DNA of 64,000 bases from Undibacterium piscinae (GTDB lineage Bacteria; Pseudomonadota; Gammaproteobacteria; Burkholderiales; Burkholderiaceae_D): assembly GCA_003970805.2 (NCBI GenBank), contig CP051152.1, forward strand, positions 3,038,001 to 3,102,000. Direction: 5' to 3'. Position 1 is the stretch's first letter. Every line of letters begins with the position of its first letter. The notes under the pieces were generated by a model, which saw only the letters and a list, made by a program, of their open reading frames with translations, had not been told where the DNA came from and did no database searches. Positions 34,232 to 42,243 of this stretch are shown here, piece after piece. A program made the translations under genes and the position numbers.

Positions 34232-34522
34232 TTAGGGTGCGATCTTTACCCCGCGCCAAAACGCGATGAAACCCGTGATTTGTTTCGCTGCCTCCTTGGG
34301 GGCCGGATAAAACCAGGCGGCATCTTCATTGCGCTGGCCATCCACCAGCAAACTGTAATAACTGGCCCGACCTTTCCAGGCGCAGTCGCTATGGGTTGGG
34401 CTCGCTTGCAGATATTCAAAATTAACGCAATGCGCAGGGAAATACACATTGTTTTCCACTATCTGCACTTCATTTTCATGAGCTGTTGCAATCAGCTTGC
34501 CCATCCAAGTGGCTGTCGGCAT
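34232..34522 (-). CDS. DUF427 domain protein
   Basis: A 96-residue single DUF427 domain: NNVYFPAHCVNFEYLQ, then CAWKGRASYYSLLVDG and AAWFYPAPKEAAKQITGFIAFW. Function is unknown; the fold is a small beta barrel. It follows egtB by 27 bp on the same strand and is probably co-transcribed with the ergothioneine genes. It is also convergent with the MFS gene. Confidence 0.85.
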   Translation of the reverse strand: MPTATWMGKLIATAHENEVQIVENNVYFPAHCVNFEYLQASPTHSDCAWKGRASYYSLLVDGQRNEDAAWFYPAPKEAAKQITGFIAFWRGVKIAP

Positions 34523-34549
34523 GTGCTTTCTCCTAAATTAATTGTGTCA

Positions 34550-35815
34550 TTAAAGCGAACGGGCCAAACGTAGTCCGCTCATTTGCCAGCGTGCTGTGGC
34601 GGGAAAAAAATTGCGGTAAGTCAGACGGCTATGCCCTGCGGGCGTAAAGCAAGACGAGCCGCGTAGTACGTACTGGTTCGCCATGAACTTGCCGTTGTAT
34701 TCGCCTATCGCACCGGGTGCTATCGCAAAGCCAGGATAGGCAGCGTAACTGCTACTGGTCCATTGCCAGCAATGGGCAAACCAGTCTGCAATATCTGGTC
34801 TCTGCTGTGCCGCATATTCCCATTCAAATTCTGTGGGAAGGCGCGCCCCCGCCCATACGGCAAAGGCGCTGGCTTCGAAGTAAGATAGATGACAAACCGG
34901 CTGCGCCAGATCTAAAGCTTGCCAACCGTGTAGCGTAAACACGCGCCAATGTTGCTGCTGCAACTGCCAGTAGAGTGGGTGCTGCAAAGCCTGATTTTGT
35001 CGCCAATCCCAGCCCTCGGACAACCATAGTGCCGGATTTTGATAGCCACCGGCTTCGATAAAGGCCAGGTACTCGCCATTACTGACTAGCCTGTCGCCTA
35101 ACTCAAAAGCCTCGATAAACTGACGATGGCGTGGGGCTTCATTATCGAAGAAAAACCCAGCGCCTTGATGACCAATTTCCAGTAAGCGGGCATCGAAAGT
35201 TTGCCATTGCAGTGCCTTGCTGTGAGAGCTGAGGGACGGATTGCTGTATGCCTCGTCTATCGGCGTACTGAACATCGCCGGTGCCAGCGGATTGCACCAG
35301 AATAAATGTTTTATGTCAGTTAGCATCAATTCCTGGTGCTGCTGCTCGTGCTGCAGCCCGAGTTCTAACAGCGTTTGGAGTTGCTGTAATTGCGCCGTAT
35401 CGTTTGCCGCGACAACTTGTTGCCATAGTCTGGCGATACGCTGATCGACGTTTTTTCGGTAAGCGAGTACTTGCTCCAAAGTCGGGCGCGTTAGTAAACC
35501 GCGTTGTGGCCTCGGATGTTTTTCTCCAACGCCGTTATAGTAAGAGTTAAACAAGACCCGAAACGCAGGATCAAAAGCGATGAATTCGCTTTCGAATTCT
35601 TCTAACTTTTCTAACACAAAGGTTTCAAAAAACCAGCTAGTGTGCGCCAGATGCCATTTAATCGGGCTGGCATCGGGCATAGATTGCGCCATGCAGTCTT
35701 CGGCCGACAAGGTCTGGGCAATGGCGATGGAATGCGCTCTTACCTGCCGCCAGCGCTCAATTAAACTAGTCTCTGCGGGTATCTTGCTTACTTCAATGTC
35801 GCGTGCGATTTCCAA
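34550..35815 (-). CDS. egtB: EgtB-type sulfoxide synthase, ergothioneine biosynthesis
   Basis: Iron-dependent enzyme of 421 residues that joins trimethylhistidine (hercynine) to a thiol donor with oxygen. The N-terminal DinB-like domain supplies the iron ligands (PIKWHLAHTSWFFETF and LQHEQQHQELMLTD, giving a three-His site). The C-terminal FGE-sulfatase domain has VSNGEYLAFIEAGGY, ARLPTEFEWEYAA and the terminal VLRGSSCFTPAGHSRLTYRNFFP. The start codon is TTG, supported by GGAGGA seven bases before it. It lies 41 bp after egtD. Whether the donor is cysteine or gamma-glutamylcysteine is not clear. Confidence 0.92.
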   Translation of the reverse strand: MEIARDIEVSKIPAETSLIERWRQVRAHSIAIAQTLSAEDCMAQSMPDASPIKWHLAHTSWFFETFVLEKLEEFESEFIAFDPAFRVLFNSYYNGVGEKHPRPQRGLLTRPTLEQVLAYRKNVDQRIARLWQQVVAANDTAQLQQLQTLLELGLQHEQQHQELMLTDIKHLFWCNPLAPAMFSTPIDEAYSNPSLSSHSKALQWQTFDARLLEIGHQGAGFFFDNEAPRHRQFIEAFELGDRLVSNGEYLAFIEAGGYQNPALWLSEGWDWRQNQALQHPLYWQLQQQHWRVFTLHGWQALDLAQPVCHLSYFEASAFAVWAGARLPTEFEWEYAAQQRPDIADWFAHCWQWTSSSYAAYPGFAIAPGAIGEYNGKFMANQYVLRGSSCFTPAGHSRLTYRNFFPATARWQMSGLRLARSL

Positions 35816-35856
35816 TTTAAATTCCTCCGAGTTAAACCGGTAAATGAGGCGTTCGC

Positions 35857-36843
35857 TTAGAGTGCGCGCGCATGGATCACAGAAAACCAGTTGGCAGGAT
35901 CAGACCAATGACGGGCTTGGCCAAAACCGGCCTGTTCTAGTAATGCCAGAAAGCTTGGGACTGTGTATTTGTAGCTATTTTCGGTGTGTATTCGCTCGCC
36001 CTTGGCAAACTGGCGCTCGCCGCCGGGCCAGCGCACGCAGATATCCTGTCTGGCCTGCAAGTGCATTTCTACGCGTGATAACTGGGGATTAAAAAAGCCT
36101 AGATGCTGCCAATCGCGCACCTCAAAATCACTGCCAAGTAGCCGATTGATATGGCGTAAGGCATTGAGATTAAATGCAGCGGTGACACCCAGTGCATCAT
36201 CGTAGGCCGCATCGAGCAAGGCACTGTCTTTGATCAGATCGACGCCAATCAAGATGCCGCCATCCGCATTGCAAGCAGCACGCAACTGGCGTAAAAAATG
36301 TAGCGCATGTTCGGTATCAAAATTGCCTATCGATGAACCAGGATAGAAAAACAGGCGCTTATCGGCGCGTACCTCATCTGGCAATTGCCAGGGTACAGAA
36401 AAATCCAAAGCGACGGCGGTCATTTCTATGTGGGGAAAGCGCTGTTGCAAGCGCAGCACCGCATCCTCTAAATGCCCGGCGGAAATATCCACAGGCACAT
36501 ACTGTTGTGGATGCAGTTGAGAAAATAGGCGGGCAGCTTTGGCGCAATTGCCGGCACCCAGGTCGATCAAAGTGCTAGCGCTGCCTATAACCTGCGCCAT
36601 TTCCGAGATATGTCGCGAAAATATACCGGCTTCAGTGCGGCTAGGATAGTACTCAGGCAGTTCGCAAATGGCCTCAAACAGCAGTGAGCCTATGCCATCA
36701 TAAAAATATTTGGGTGAAATACTCGCATTGCGCGCCTGTAAACCGGTCGCTATTTCGTCTTGCGCGGCTGTGATAGACGCTAGTGCAACAGGATTAGACG
36801 GCGGAAAAATACTGAGAGCTGAAGTCCCTGAAAAGCTGGTCAT
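35857..36843 (-). CDS. egtD: L-histidine N-alpha-methyltransferase EgtD
   Basis: SAM-dependent enzyme of 328 residues that trimethylates histidine to hercynine, the first step of ergothioneine synthesis. Family blocks are SPKYFYDGIGSLLFEAICELPEYYPSRTE, the SAM site LIDLGAGNCAKAARLF, YVPVDISAGHLEDA, FFYPGSSIGNFD and GVDLIKDSALLDAAYDD. The C terminus has IHTENSYKYTVPSFLALL. The ATG at MTSFSGTSA follows CGAGGA; the frame is open 18 codons further. It is first in the egtD-egtB-DUF427 group. No egtC, egtA or egtE is nearby, as in other proteobacterial two-gene sets. Confidence 0.93.
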   Translation of the reverse strand: MTSFSGTSALSIFPPSNPVALASITAAQDEIATGLQARNASISPKYFYDGIGSLLFEAICELPEYYPSRTEAGIFSRHISEMAQVIGSASTLIDLGAGNCAKAARLFSQLHPQQYVPVDISAGHLEDAVLRLQQRFPHIEMTAVALDFSVPWQLPDEVRADKRLFFYPGSSIGNFDTEHALHFLRQLRAACNADGGILIGVDLIKDSALLDAAYDDALGVTAAFNLNALRHINRLLGSDFEVRDWQHLGFFNPQLSRVEMHLQARQDICVRWPGGERQFAKGERIHTENSYKYTVPSFLALLEQAGFGQARHWSDPANWFSVIHARAL

Positions 36844-37052
36844 TAGTTTATCCTCGAAAAGACAATACACAAACGGCGCTGATGATTTTTTGTTCACAAA
36901 CCAGAGTGTCGCATGCGCCGGAGATTATTGCTTGAAACAGCGAATAAAATGCTGAAGCGCTAAGACTAAGGGGGGATGTTGCACTTTGTAAAAAAGCGCA
37001 TAAAGGTAATTGCCAGTACCGAGCTGTGAGTGCTACTGGTGAGCGCTACTGG

Positions 37053-37085
37053 CTGGCGGACCTGCTGTGCAGTTAGGTCCGCCAG
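37053..37085 (-). terminator. Strong hairpin downstream of the amino-acid binding-protein gene
   Basis: A perfect 11-bp stem (CTGGCGGACCT with AGGTCCGCCAG) about 50 bp after the stop on the minus strand. No T run follows, so it could be a stabilising hairpin or a weak terminator. Confidence 0.5.
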
Positions 37086-37137
37086 AGAATCTGCTTTACT
37101 CCTTTTGTGGAGTCATTCTTTTTACGAAAAATGTCGT

Positions 37138-38085
37138 CTATATTTTCTTCTTTAAAAGTATTTTTTGCGCTTCTGGTACCGCCGCGTAAGTCGAAGGTTC
37201 GCCAGAATCTGTGGGTTTGGCCAGCACCGCCTTAAATTGCTCTGACATAGGCCAATTGAGAGAAATACCTTTAGGCGGAATCGCTTGCAAGAACCATTTG
37301 TTATAAATGCGATTGATATCACCCGAGCTTAGAACTGTACTGATGGCTTTATCTACGACCGCTTTGAATGCAGGATCGTCTTTGCGCATCATGATGCCGT
37401 AAGGCTCTACTGACAAGGCCTCTTTGCTGATCTCATAATCGGCGGGAGACTTGGTATTGGCTACCAGTGAGGCTAATAAAATATCATCCATTAAAAAAGC
37501 AACCGCGCGACCGGTCTCCACCATCAGGAAGGACTCAGAAATATCTTTGCCCGCCACTATCGTGATACCCAAGCCTTGCTCCAGATTTAGGCTGCTTAAT
37601 TGTTTGTGCGCTGCGCCGCCCGCAGTGCACACCACGGTCTTGCCCTTTAAATCTGCCAAGCCCTTGATGTGGGAGGTTTTTTTCGACACGATACGGGTCG
37701 CGGTGACGAAGGTGGTCGGTGCAAAGGACACCTGCTTTTGCCGCTCCATATTATTGCTGGTGGAACCACATTCTAAATCGATGGTGCCGTTCGCCATCAG
37801 CGGGATACGGGTGGCCGATGTGACTGGATTTAATTTAACGTTTAAGCTTGTTAGTCCCAGATGCTTTTGTATCGAAGTGACTGCTTTGAGGCATAAATCG
37901 ATGGAATATCCCTGGTAGTTTTGCTTGTCATCGAGAAATGAAAAGGGGATGGATGAATCCCTGACTCCCAAGGTGATCGTTCCTGTGTCCTTGATCTTCT
38001 TCAGTGTCCCGCTCTCTTGCGCCTGCACTGTGGTTGCCATGAGGGCGAGGCTGACGAGAACGGATACGAATTTTAATGATTTCAT
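37138..38085 (-). CDS. Periplasmic amino-acid binding protein (GltI-like)
   Basis: A 315-residue solute-binding protein with a signal peptide (FVSVLVSLALMATTVQAQ). The type-2 periplasmic fold contains LKKIKDTGTITLGVRDSSIPFSF, YSIDLCLKAV, GTIDLECGSTSN and LKGKTVVCTAGGAAHK, as in glutamate/aspartate-binding GltI. No permease or ATPase genes lie beside it, so it is an orphan binding protein that must use a transporter encoded elsewhere. It follows a RidA gene by 56 bp on the same strand. Confidence 0.87.
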   Translation of the reverse strand: MKSLKFVSVLVSLALMATTVQAQESGTLKKIKDTGTITLGVRDSSIPFSFLDDKQNYQGYSIDLCLKAVTSIQKHLGLTSLNVKLNPVTSATRIPLMANGTIDLECGSTSNNMERQKQVSFAPTTFVTATRIVSKKTSHIKGLADLKGKTVVCTAGGAAHKQLSSLNLEQGLGITIVAGKDISESFLMVETGRAVAFLMDDILLASLVANTKSPADYEISKEALSVEPYGIMMRKDDPAFKAVVDKAISTVLSSGDINRIYNKWFLQAIPPKGISLNWPMSEQFKAVLAKPTDSGEPSTYAAVPEAQKILLKKKI

Positions 38086-38141
38086 GTTGACTCCAAGATG
38101 TAGTTTGATGGTTTTTTTGCTTAGGGCTAAAAGCTAAAACA

Positions 38142-38612
38142 CTAGGCGATACTGGCGATAAGATCGATTTCAACCGAGGCATTTTTGGGCAATTGCAAAA
38201 CCCCGACCGCGCTGCGGCTATGCCTGCCTGCCGTTCCCAAGATCGAATGCAAGAGCTCAGAAGCCGCATCGGCCACTTCACTTTGCTGGGTGAAATCTGC
38301 TGCCGACTGCACATACACGGTGATGCGTGGAATGGTCTTGATACGCTCCAGGCTTCCCAGCGTACGTTGCAATAGCGTTAAAGCACGCAGGGTACAAATC
38401 TTGGCGCCCAATTGCGCTTGCGCCAAAGAGGTGCCAGCGCCCACTGCGCCTGTGATCAAAACCACCTCACCCACTCTAGGGACTTGGCCACTGACATACA
38501 GGTGATTTCCATCTTGTAGCAAGGGCGTGTAATTACCACCGATTTTGATTGCATCATCCAGGTTGTAAGCAAGCGCAAGCGCGGCTTCCTGGTATCTTTT
38601 GTCGGCTGTCAT
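38142..38612 (-). CDS. RidA/YjgF-family enamine/imine deaminase-like protein
   Basis: A 156-residue protein of the RidA superfamily: GNHLYVSGQVPRVGE near residue 35, AALLQ-like helix RALTLLQRTLGSLERIKTI, ITVYVQSAADFTQQ and the C-terminal RSAVGVLQLPKNASVEID. The Arg in HSRSAVG is at the position that binds the substrate carboxylate. It belongs to the longer YjgF subgroup rather than archetypal RidA. Co-transcription with an amino-acid binding protein suggests a role in amino-acid use or detoxification of reactive enamines. Confidence 0.87.
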   Translation of the reverse strand: MTADKRYQEAALALAYNLDDAIKIGGNYTPLLQDGNHLYVSGQVPRVGEVVLITGAVGAGTSLAQAQLGAKICTLRALTLLQRTLGSLERIKTIPRITVYVQSAADFTQQSEVADAASELLHSILGTAGRHSRSAVGVLQLPKNASVEIDLIASIA

Positions 38613-38711
38613 AACTGATTCTCTAGTCTAATTTTAAAAATACACCTCAGCGAAATTTGTAGCGCTACAGGCTGCTGCAATTGTATCCGCAAAATCCTTG
38701 TTGTGACAAGC

Positions 38712-38726
38712 TGTCATTTTATGACA
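38712..38726. promoter_or_regulatory. Palindrome TGTCATTTTATGACA upstream of ridA
   Basis: A perfect 6-bp dyad with a TTT spacer, about 100 bp upstream of the ridA start, next to TTGTGACAA (38701-38709), itself a dyad. Candidate regulator site for the ridA/binding-protein operon or the divergent yceH. Confidence 0.4.
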
Positions 38727-38928
38727 TTATGTTTATTTGAGTAATTGATCAGCTTAGTCTGGTCGTGAACCAATATGTCTGTATAAATTCTTGGCAGCGC
38801 TACCAGTGTGCGGCGCTGAGGAATTCGCATGGGCAAGGGCTAAAATGGGTAGAATGCCACTATGTTCACTGTTATGCTGCGCCCGGCTCTCGCCGTCACC
38901 GTCAGCATTCGTCTCCTATGGAATCAAT

Positions 38929-39654
38929 ATGAACACAGAAAATACCGCTGAAAAAGCACTGGAAAATACAGCTGTTGCACTCAGCGCTAGTGATCAGGCC
39001 AATTTGCTCGATGCCTTCGAAATTAGAGTGTTGGCTGTGCTGGCAGAGAAAGAAGCCACCACGCCCGACAATTATCCTATGTCACTCAATGCCTTGGTGA
39101 ATGGCTGTAATCAGCTAACTAGCCGCGATCCTGTGATGTCGCTGTCAGAAAGCGCAGTGCTAGAAGTGCTCGATCGTCTGGCACAAAAAAAACTGGTTGG
39201 CGTCATCAACCAGGCCGGTGCGCGTGTGGTCAAGTATGAACATCGCATGCGTATCAAATGGATGTTGGAACAAGACCGCTTGGCCGCACTCACCATCTTG
39301 ATGCTGCGCGGCCCGCAAACGGCTGGCGAGATCCGCAGCCGCGCCGGTCGCCTGCACGAATTTGCGACAGTGCAAGCACTGGAAGCGAGTCTGGATTTTT
39401 TGATGGATAAGTATCCGCCTTTCGTCGCCCGACTGGCGCGCGCGCCTGGCAATAAAGAAGCACGCTACGCCCATCTGCTGTCCGGAGCAGAAGCCTTAGA
39501 GCAAGCCGAGAGTGCCGCCAGCTTTAATGCCAGCGCGGGAGCAACGCCGCAGCGCGACAGAATCGGTGCTTTAGAGCAGGAAGTACAAAGCCTGCGCAGC
39601 CAGTTAGACAGTCTGACACTGCAATTCGAGCAGTTTCAAAAACAGTTCGAGTAA
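38929..39654 (+). CDS. YceH family protein (DUF480)
   Basis: A 241-residue protein with two winged-helix-like DUF480 repeats: LDAFEIRVLAVLAEKEATTPDNYPMSLNALVNGCNQLTS, then RIKWMLEQDRLAALTILMLRGPQTAGEIRSRAGRLHEF, each condensed here as key segments. The C terminus (about 205-240) is a coiled coil (IGALEQEVQSLRSQLDSL). The exact role is unknown. The ATG at MNTENTAEK, after a weak ribosome site, was chosen because homology starts soon after; an upstream open frame of 46 codons lacks it. Confidence 0.85.
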   Translation: MNTENTAEKALENTAVALSASDQANLLDAFEIRVLAVLAEKEATTPDNYPMSLNALVNGCNQLTSRDPVMSLSESAVLEVLDRLAQKKLVGVINQAGARVVKYEHRMRIKWMLEQDRLAALTILMLRGPQTAGEIRSRAGRLHEFATVQALEASLDFLMDKYPPFVARLARAPGNKEARYAHLLSGAEALEQAESAASFNASAGATPQRDRIGALEQEVQSLRSQLDSLTLQFEQFQKQFE

Positions 39655-39710
39655 GCTTCTGGCGCAGAACAAGCGCAGCGCGTGATTTCAAATAGTGCCT
39701 AGCCCAGGAC

Positions 39711-39764
39711 GCATATTCCATGCGGGCTACAGGCCATGTTGCTCGCTAAGGCGCATGGAATATG
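39711..39764. repeat. Dispersed hairpin repeat, copy between yceH and a kinase gene
   Basis: GCATATTCCATGCG (39711-39724) pairs with CGCATGGAATATG (39752-39764) around a 27-nt loop. It lies between convergent genes, as do two other copies. Confidence 0.8.
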
Positions 39765-39814
39765 GGCCTTGGCAGGCTGGTCTTTAAAAAACCGGCAACT
39801 CTGACCAGAGATGC

Positions 39815-42082
39815 TTATTCGTCCTCGTGTTGCGGGGCAATCAAAGGTAGGCGCATGATCAGACTGGTGCCCTTACCAGGTTCGCTGTGTAATTCAACTG
39901 TTCCGCCTAACACTTCGGTGATCAGGTTGTAGACGATGTTCATCCCTAGTCCCGATCCGCCTTGTCCTAGTTTGGTGGTGAAGAAGGGATCGAAGACGCG
40001 CTTCAGATTTTCTGGAGAGATGCCACAGCCGTTATCGCTGAAGATGATTTCGACTTGACCCTGATCGATGAGGCAAGTACTCAGTTGCATCAGCCCTTGC
40101 TCTTGGTTTTCAAAGGCATGGTTAAGCGCATTGCTGATGGCATTGGTCACAATTTGTGCCAGCGCGCCTGGGTAGCTTTCCATCTGTATGCCCGCTTGCA
40201 GATCGCGTGTGAGCTTGTGCGCGCTGCGACGGTACATAGGTTCTAAGGTCAGCAAAACTTCTTCCAATGATTTGCCTAAGTCAAAACCGCGTCGGTGGTT
40301 GCTGGACTGGTCGACTGAGACTTGTTTGAAACTGATGATCAGTTGTGCGGCGCGCTCCAGACTACGCACTAAAATATCGGCGCCCTTTTTTGTTTCTGCG
40401 ATCAGCTCATTTAAGATCGTGCGACGCGGTTTGCCACTGCCCAATTCGCTGGCCAGATTTTCGGCATGCTCTTTAAGAGTACTAGCCACCATCAGGCTAT
40501 TGCCGATAGGGGTATTGAGTTCGTGCGAGATACCAGCTACCAGATAACCGAGCGCCGCCATTTTTTCTGAGCGAAACATCTCGGCTTGCATGTTCTTCAT
40601 GGATTTTAGGGCGATCTCTAAATCTTGGTTGGCGTGTTCCAAACTTTCGGTTCTTTCACTGACCCTCGCCTCCAGATCGGCATTGAGATGGCGGATTTGA
40701 TCTTCGATGGCACGCATGCGCGAGATGTCTATCGGCGTGAAAATGATCATCGCTACGCCATCGGAGTTAAACACTCGGGAGGACAAAAGACAAGTCGCCA
40801 CTTCGCCCCGTTTATTGCAGAGACGCACTTCTAATTCATGCACATGACCTTGTGCGTGCAAGCTATTGATATAGCCTATGCGTTCGGACGGGGTTTCCCA
40901 GACCTTCAATTGCAGGGCGGTTTTTCCTATCACTTCTTGCCTGCTAAAACCCCATTGAGTGAGTAAGCTATCGTTCATTTCTACGATGATGCCGTCACTT
41001 AATTTGACTAAGGCCAAAGGTACCGGCGACTGTTCAAATAAATCGACGAATTTTTTTTCGCTGGCGCGTAAGGATGCCTCGGACAGGCGTAGCGATTCTT
41101 CGGTGTGATTGAGTCGGCGTATATGCTTCCACAGGAAAAACAAGCTTAAACTGAGAAATAAGATTGCGACCACCGAAAACACCATGCGTTCCGCGCTGCG
41201 CTGACGCCATGCGGCCAAGCTCAGGTCGCGTTCACGTGCGAACACAGCGACGATGCCGTAATCAGCAATTTTTCTAAAGGTGTAGAACCTAGTCGCGTCG
41301 CTTTCCTCGCCCAGAAAGTGCTTATCTTCGAAATGCCCTTCTAGCGCTTGCGGTTGGAATGGTTTGATGCTTGCAGCGGCAGCGAGGTTTTTTCCAGCTG
41401 CTTTGAGCTCGAAAGGGAAGCGCACGATCACATTACCCTGCTCAGAAAACAAGGCCACCATCGCCTTGCTATCTTTCGCGACTCTGGCATATACGCTACT
41501 AAAATAGGCAACACTGATGTCGGTGCTGATGATGCCCAGATAGCGCCCGTCTTGCGCGAAAATGTTACGGGCGATAGGCACCACCATTTCAGCGTCATAA
41601 AAACGCTGAAATGGTCGGCCTAGCATGATCTTTCTGTCCTCTCGATGTGCCAGCAAATACGGGATATAGGTTCTGTCATCGGCATCTGTCTGATAGGCCG
41701 GGTAATCGATAGTGCTGACCGAGGCTATTCCTTGCGGGTTAACGTATTGCAGTGCCTTCATGACTTGATTAAACGGCTGAGCCTTGGTCAATACCGTACG
41801 TATCAGGGCGTCGTCTATGGGTTTTTGTCTAGCTTCTTCATGGATGGCATTGAGTAGTATATCGAGGCTACGCTCTGCCTCGTGCAAGGTAAGGGTGGCG
41901 TGCTCTTCTAATAAGCGCACTGCAATCAAAGCGTTTTCGTGTTCTGATTCTAGCGTGATGCGGCGGTCTTGCTGGATGGCCCACCAGGCTTGGGCGATGA
42001 TGGCGGCAATCGCGATGCTGGCCAGCAGTAAAAAAGTCTGGCCGACTAGGCGAGGTCGGATAGGTGTGGCCGCTGGCTGCAT
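39815..42082 (-). CDS. Sensor histidine kinase (Cache-PAS-HisKA-HATPase)
   Basis: A 755-residue membrane kinase. One helix at about 13-33 is followed by a double-Cache sensor domain (about 40-295, with RTYIPYLLAHREDRKIMLGRP) and a second helix near 300-320. A PAS domain (345-465) and a coiled coil (RVSERTESLEHANQDLEIAL) come next. HisKA carries the acceptor His in LVAGISHELNTPIGN, and the ATPase domain has NAISNALNHAFE, DNGCGISPENL and GGSGLGMNIVYNL. It has no receiver domain and no regulator gene beside it, so its partner is elsewhere. Frame intact, unlike the next two kinase genes. Confidence 0.9.
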   Translation of the reverse strand: MQPAATPIRPRLVGQTFLLLASIAIAAIIAQAWWAIQQDRRITLESEHENALIAVRLLEEHATLTLHEAERSLDILLNAIHEEARQKPIDDALIRTVLTKAQPFNQVMKALQYVNPQGIASVSTIDYPAYQTDADDRTYIPYLLAHREDRKIMLGRPFQRFYDAEMVVPIARNIFAQDGRYLGIISTDISVAYFSSVYARVAKDSKAMVALFSEQGNVIVRFPFELKAAGKNLAAAASIKPFQPQALEGHFEDKHFLGEESDATRFYTFRKIADYGIVAVFARERDLSLAAWRQRSAERMVFSVVAILFLSLSLFFLWKHIRRLNHTEESLRLSEASLRASEKKFVDLFEQSPVPLALVKLSDGIIVEMNDSLLTQWGFSRQEVIGKTALQLKVWETPSERIGYINSLHAQGHVHELEVRLCNKRGEVATCLLSSRVFNSDGVAMIIFTPIDISRMRAIEDQIRHLNADLEARVSERTESLEHANQDLEIALKSMKNMQAEMFRSEKMAALGYLVAGISHELNTPIGNSLMVASTLKEHAENLASELGSGKPRRTILNELIAETKKGADILVRSLERAAQLIISFKQVSVDQSSNHRRGFDLGKSLEEVLLTLEPMYRRSAHKLTRDLQAGIQMESYPGALAQIVTNAISNALNHAFENQEQGLMQLSTCLIDQGQVEIIFSDNGCGISPENLKRVFDPFFTTKLGQGGSGLGMNIVYNLITEVLGGTVELHSEPGKGTSLIMRLPLIAPQHEDE

Positions 42083-42107
42083 GCAGGGATCTTTCGATTT
42101 TCTCTAA

Positions 42108-42210
42108 TTAGGACTTACGCACCGCCCCAGCGTCCTTGTATCCGCCTTGCCATACAAAAGTACTGTCTTCGGCGCTACGCCTGGCTGGAACAATTTTGTG
42201 TAAATCCTAA
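42108..42210. repeat. MITE-like element with 14-bp terminal inverted repeats
   Basis: The ends TTAGGACTTACGCA and TGTGTAAATCCTAA are inverted repeats matching at 12 of 14 positions and enclose about 75 bp with no coding capacity. A similar right end (AGAGCAATTTTGCGTAAATCC) occurs at 26525-26545 upstream of the thiolase gene. The size suits a non-autonomous transposable element; no matching transposase is in the window. Confidence 0.55.
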
Positions 42211-42243
42211 ACTAATGTGCTTAAAATTGCTGACTAATCAGCA

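Noticed and set aside
22674..39764. CRISPR array made of the repeated hairpin sequence
   Set aside because: Copies are kilobases apart and palindromic, with no regular spacers and no cas genes.
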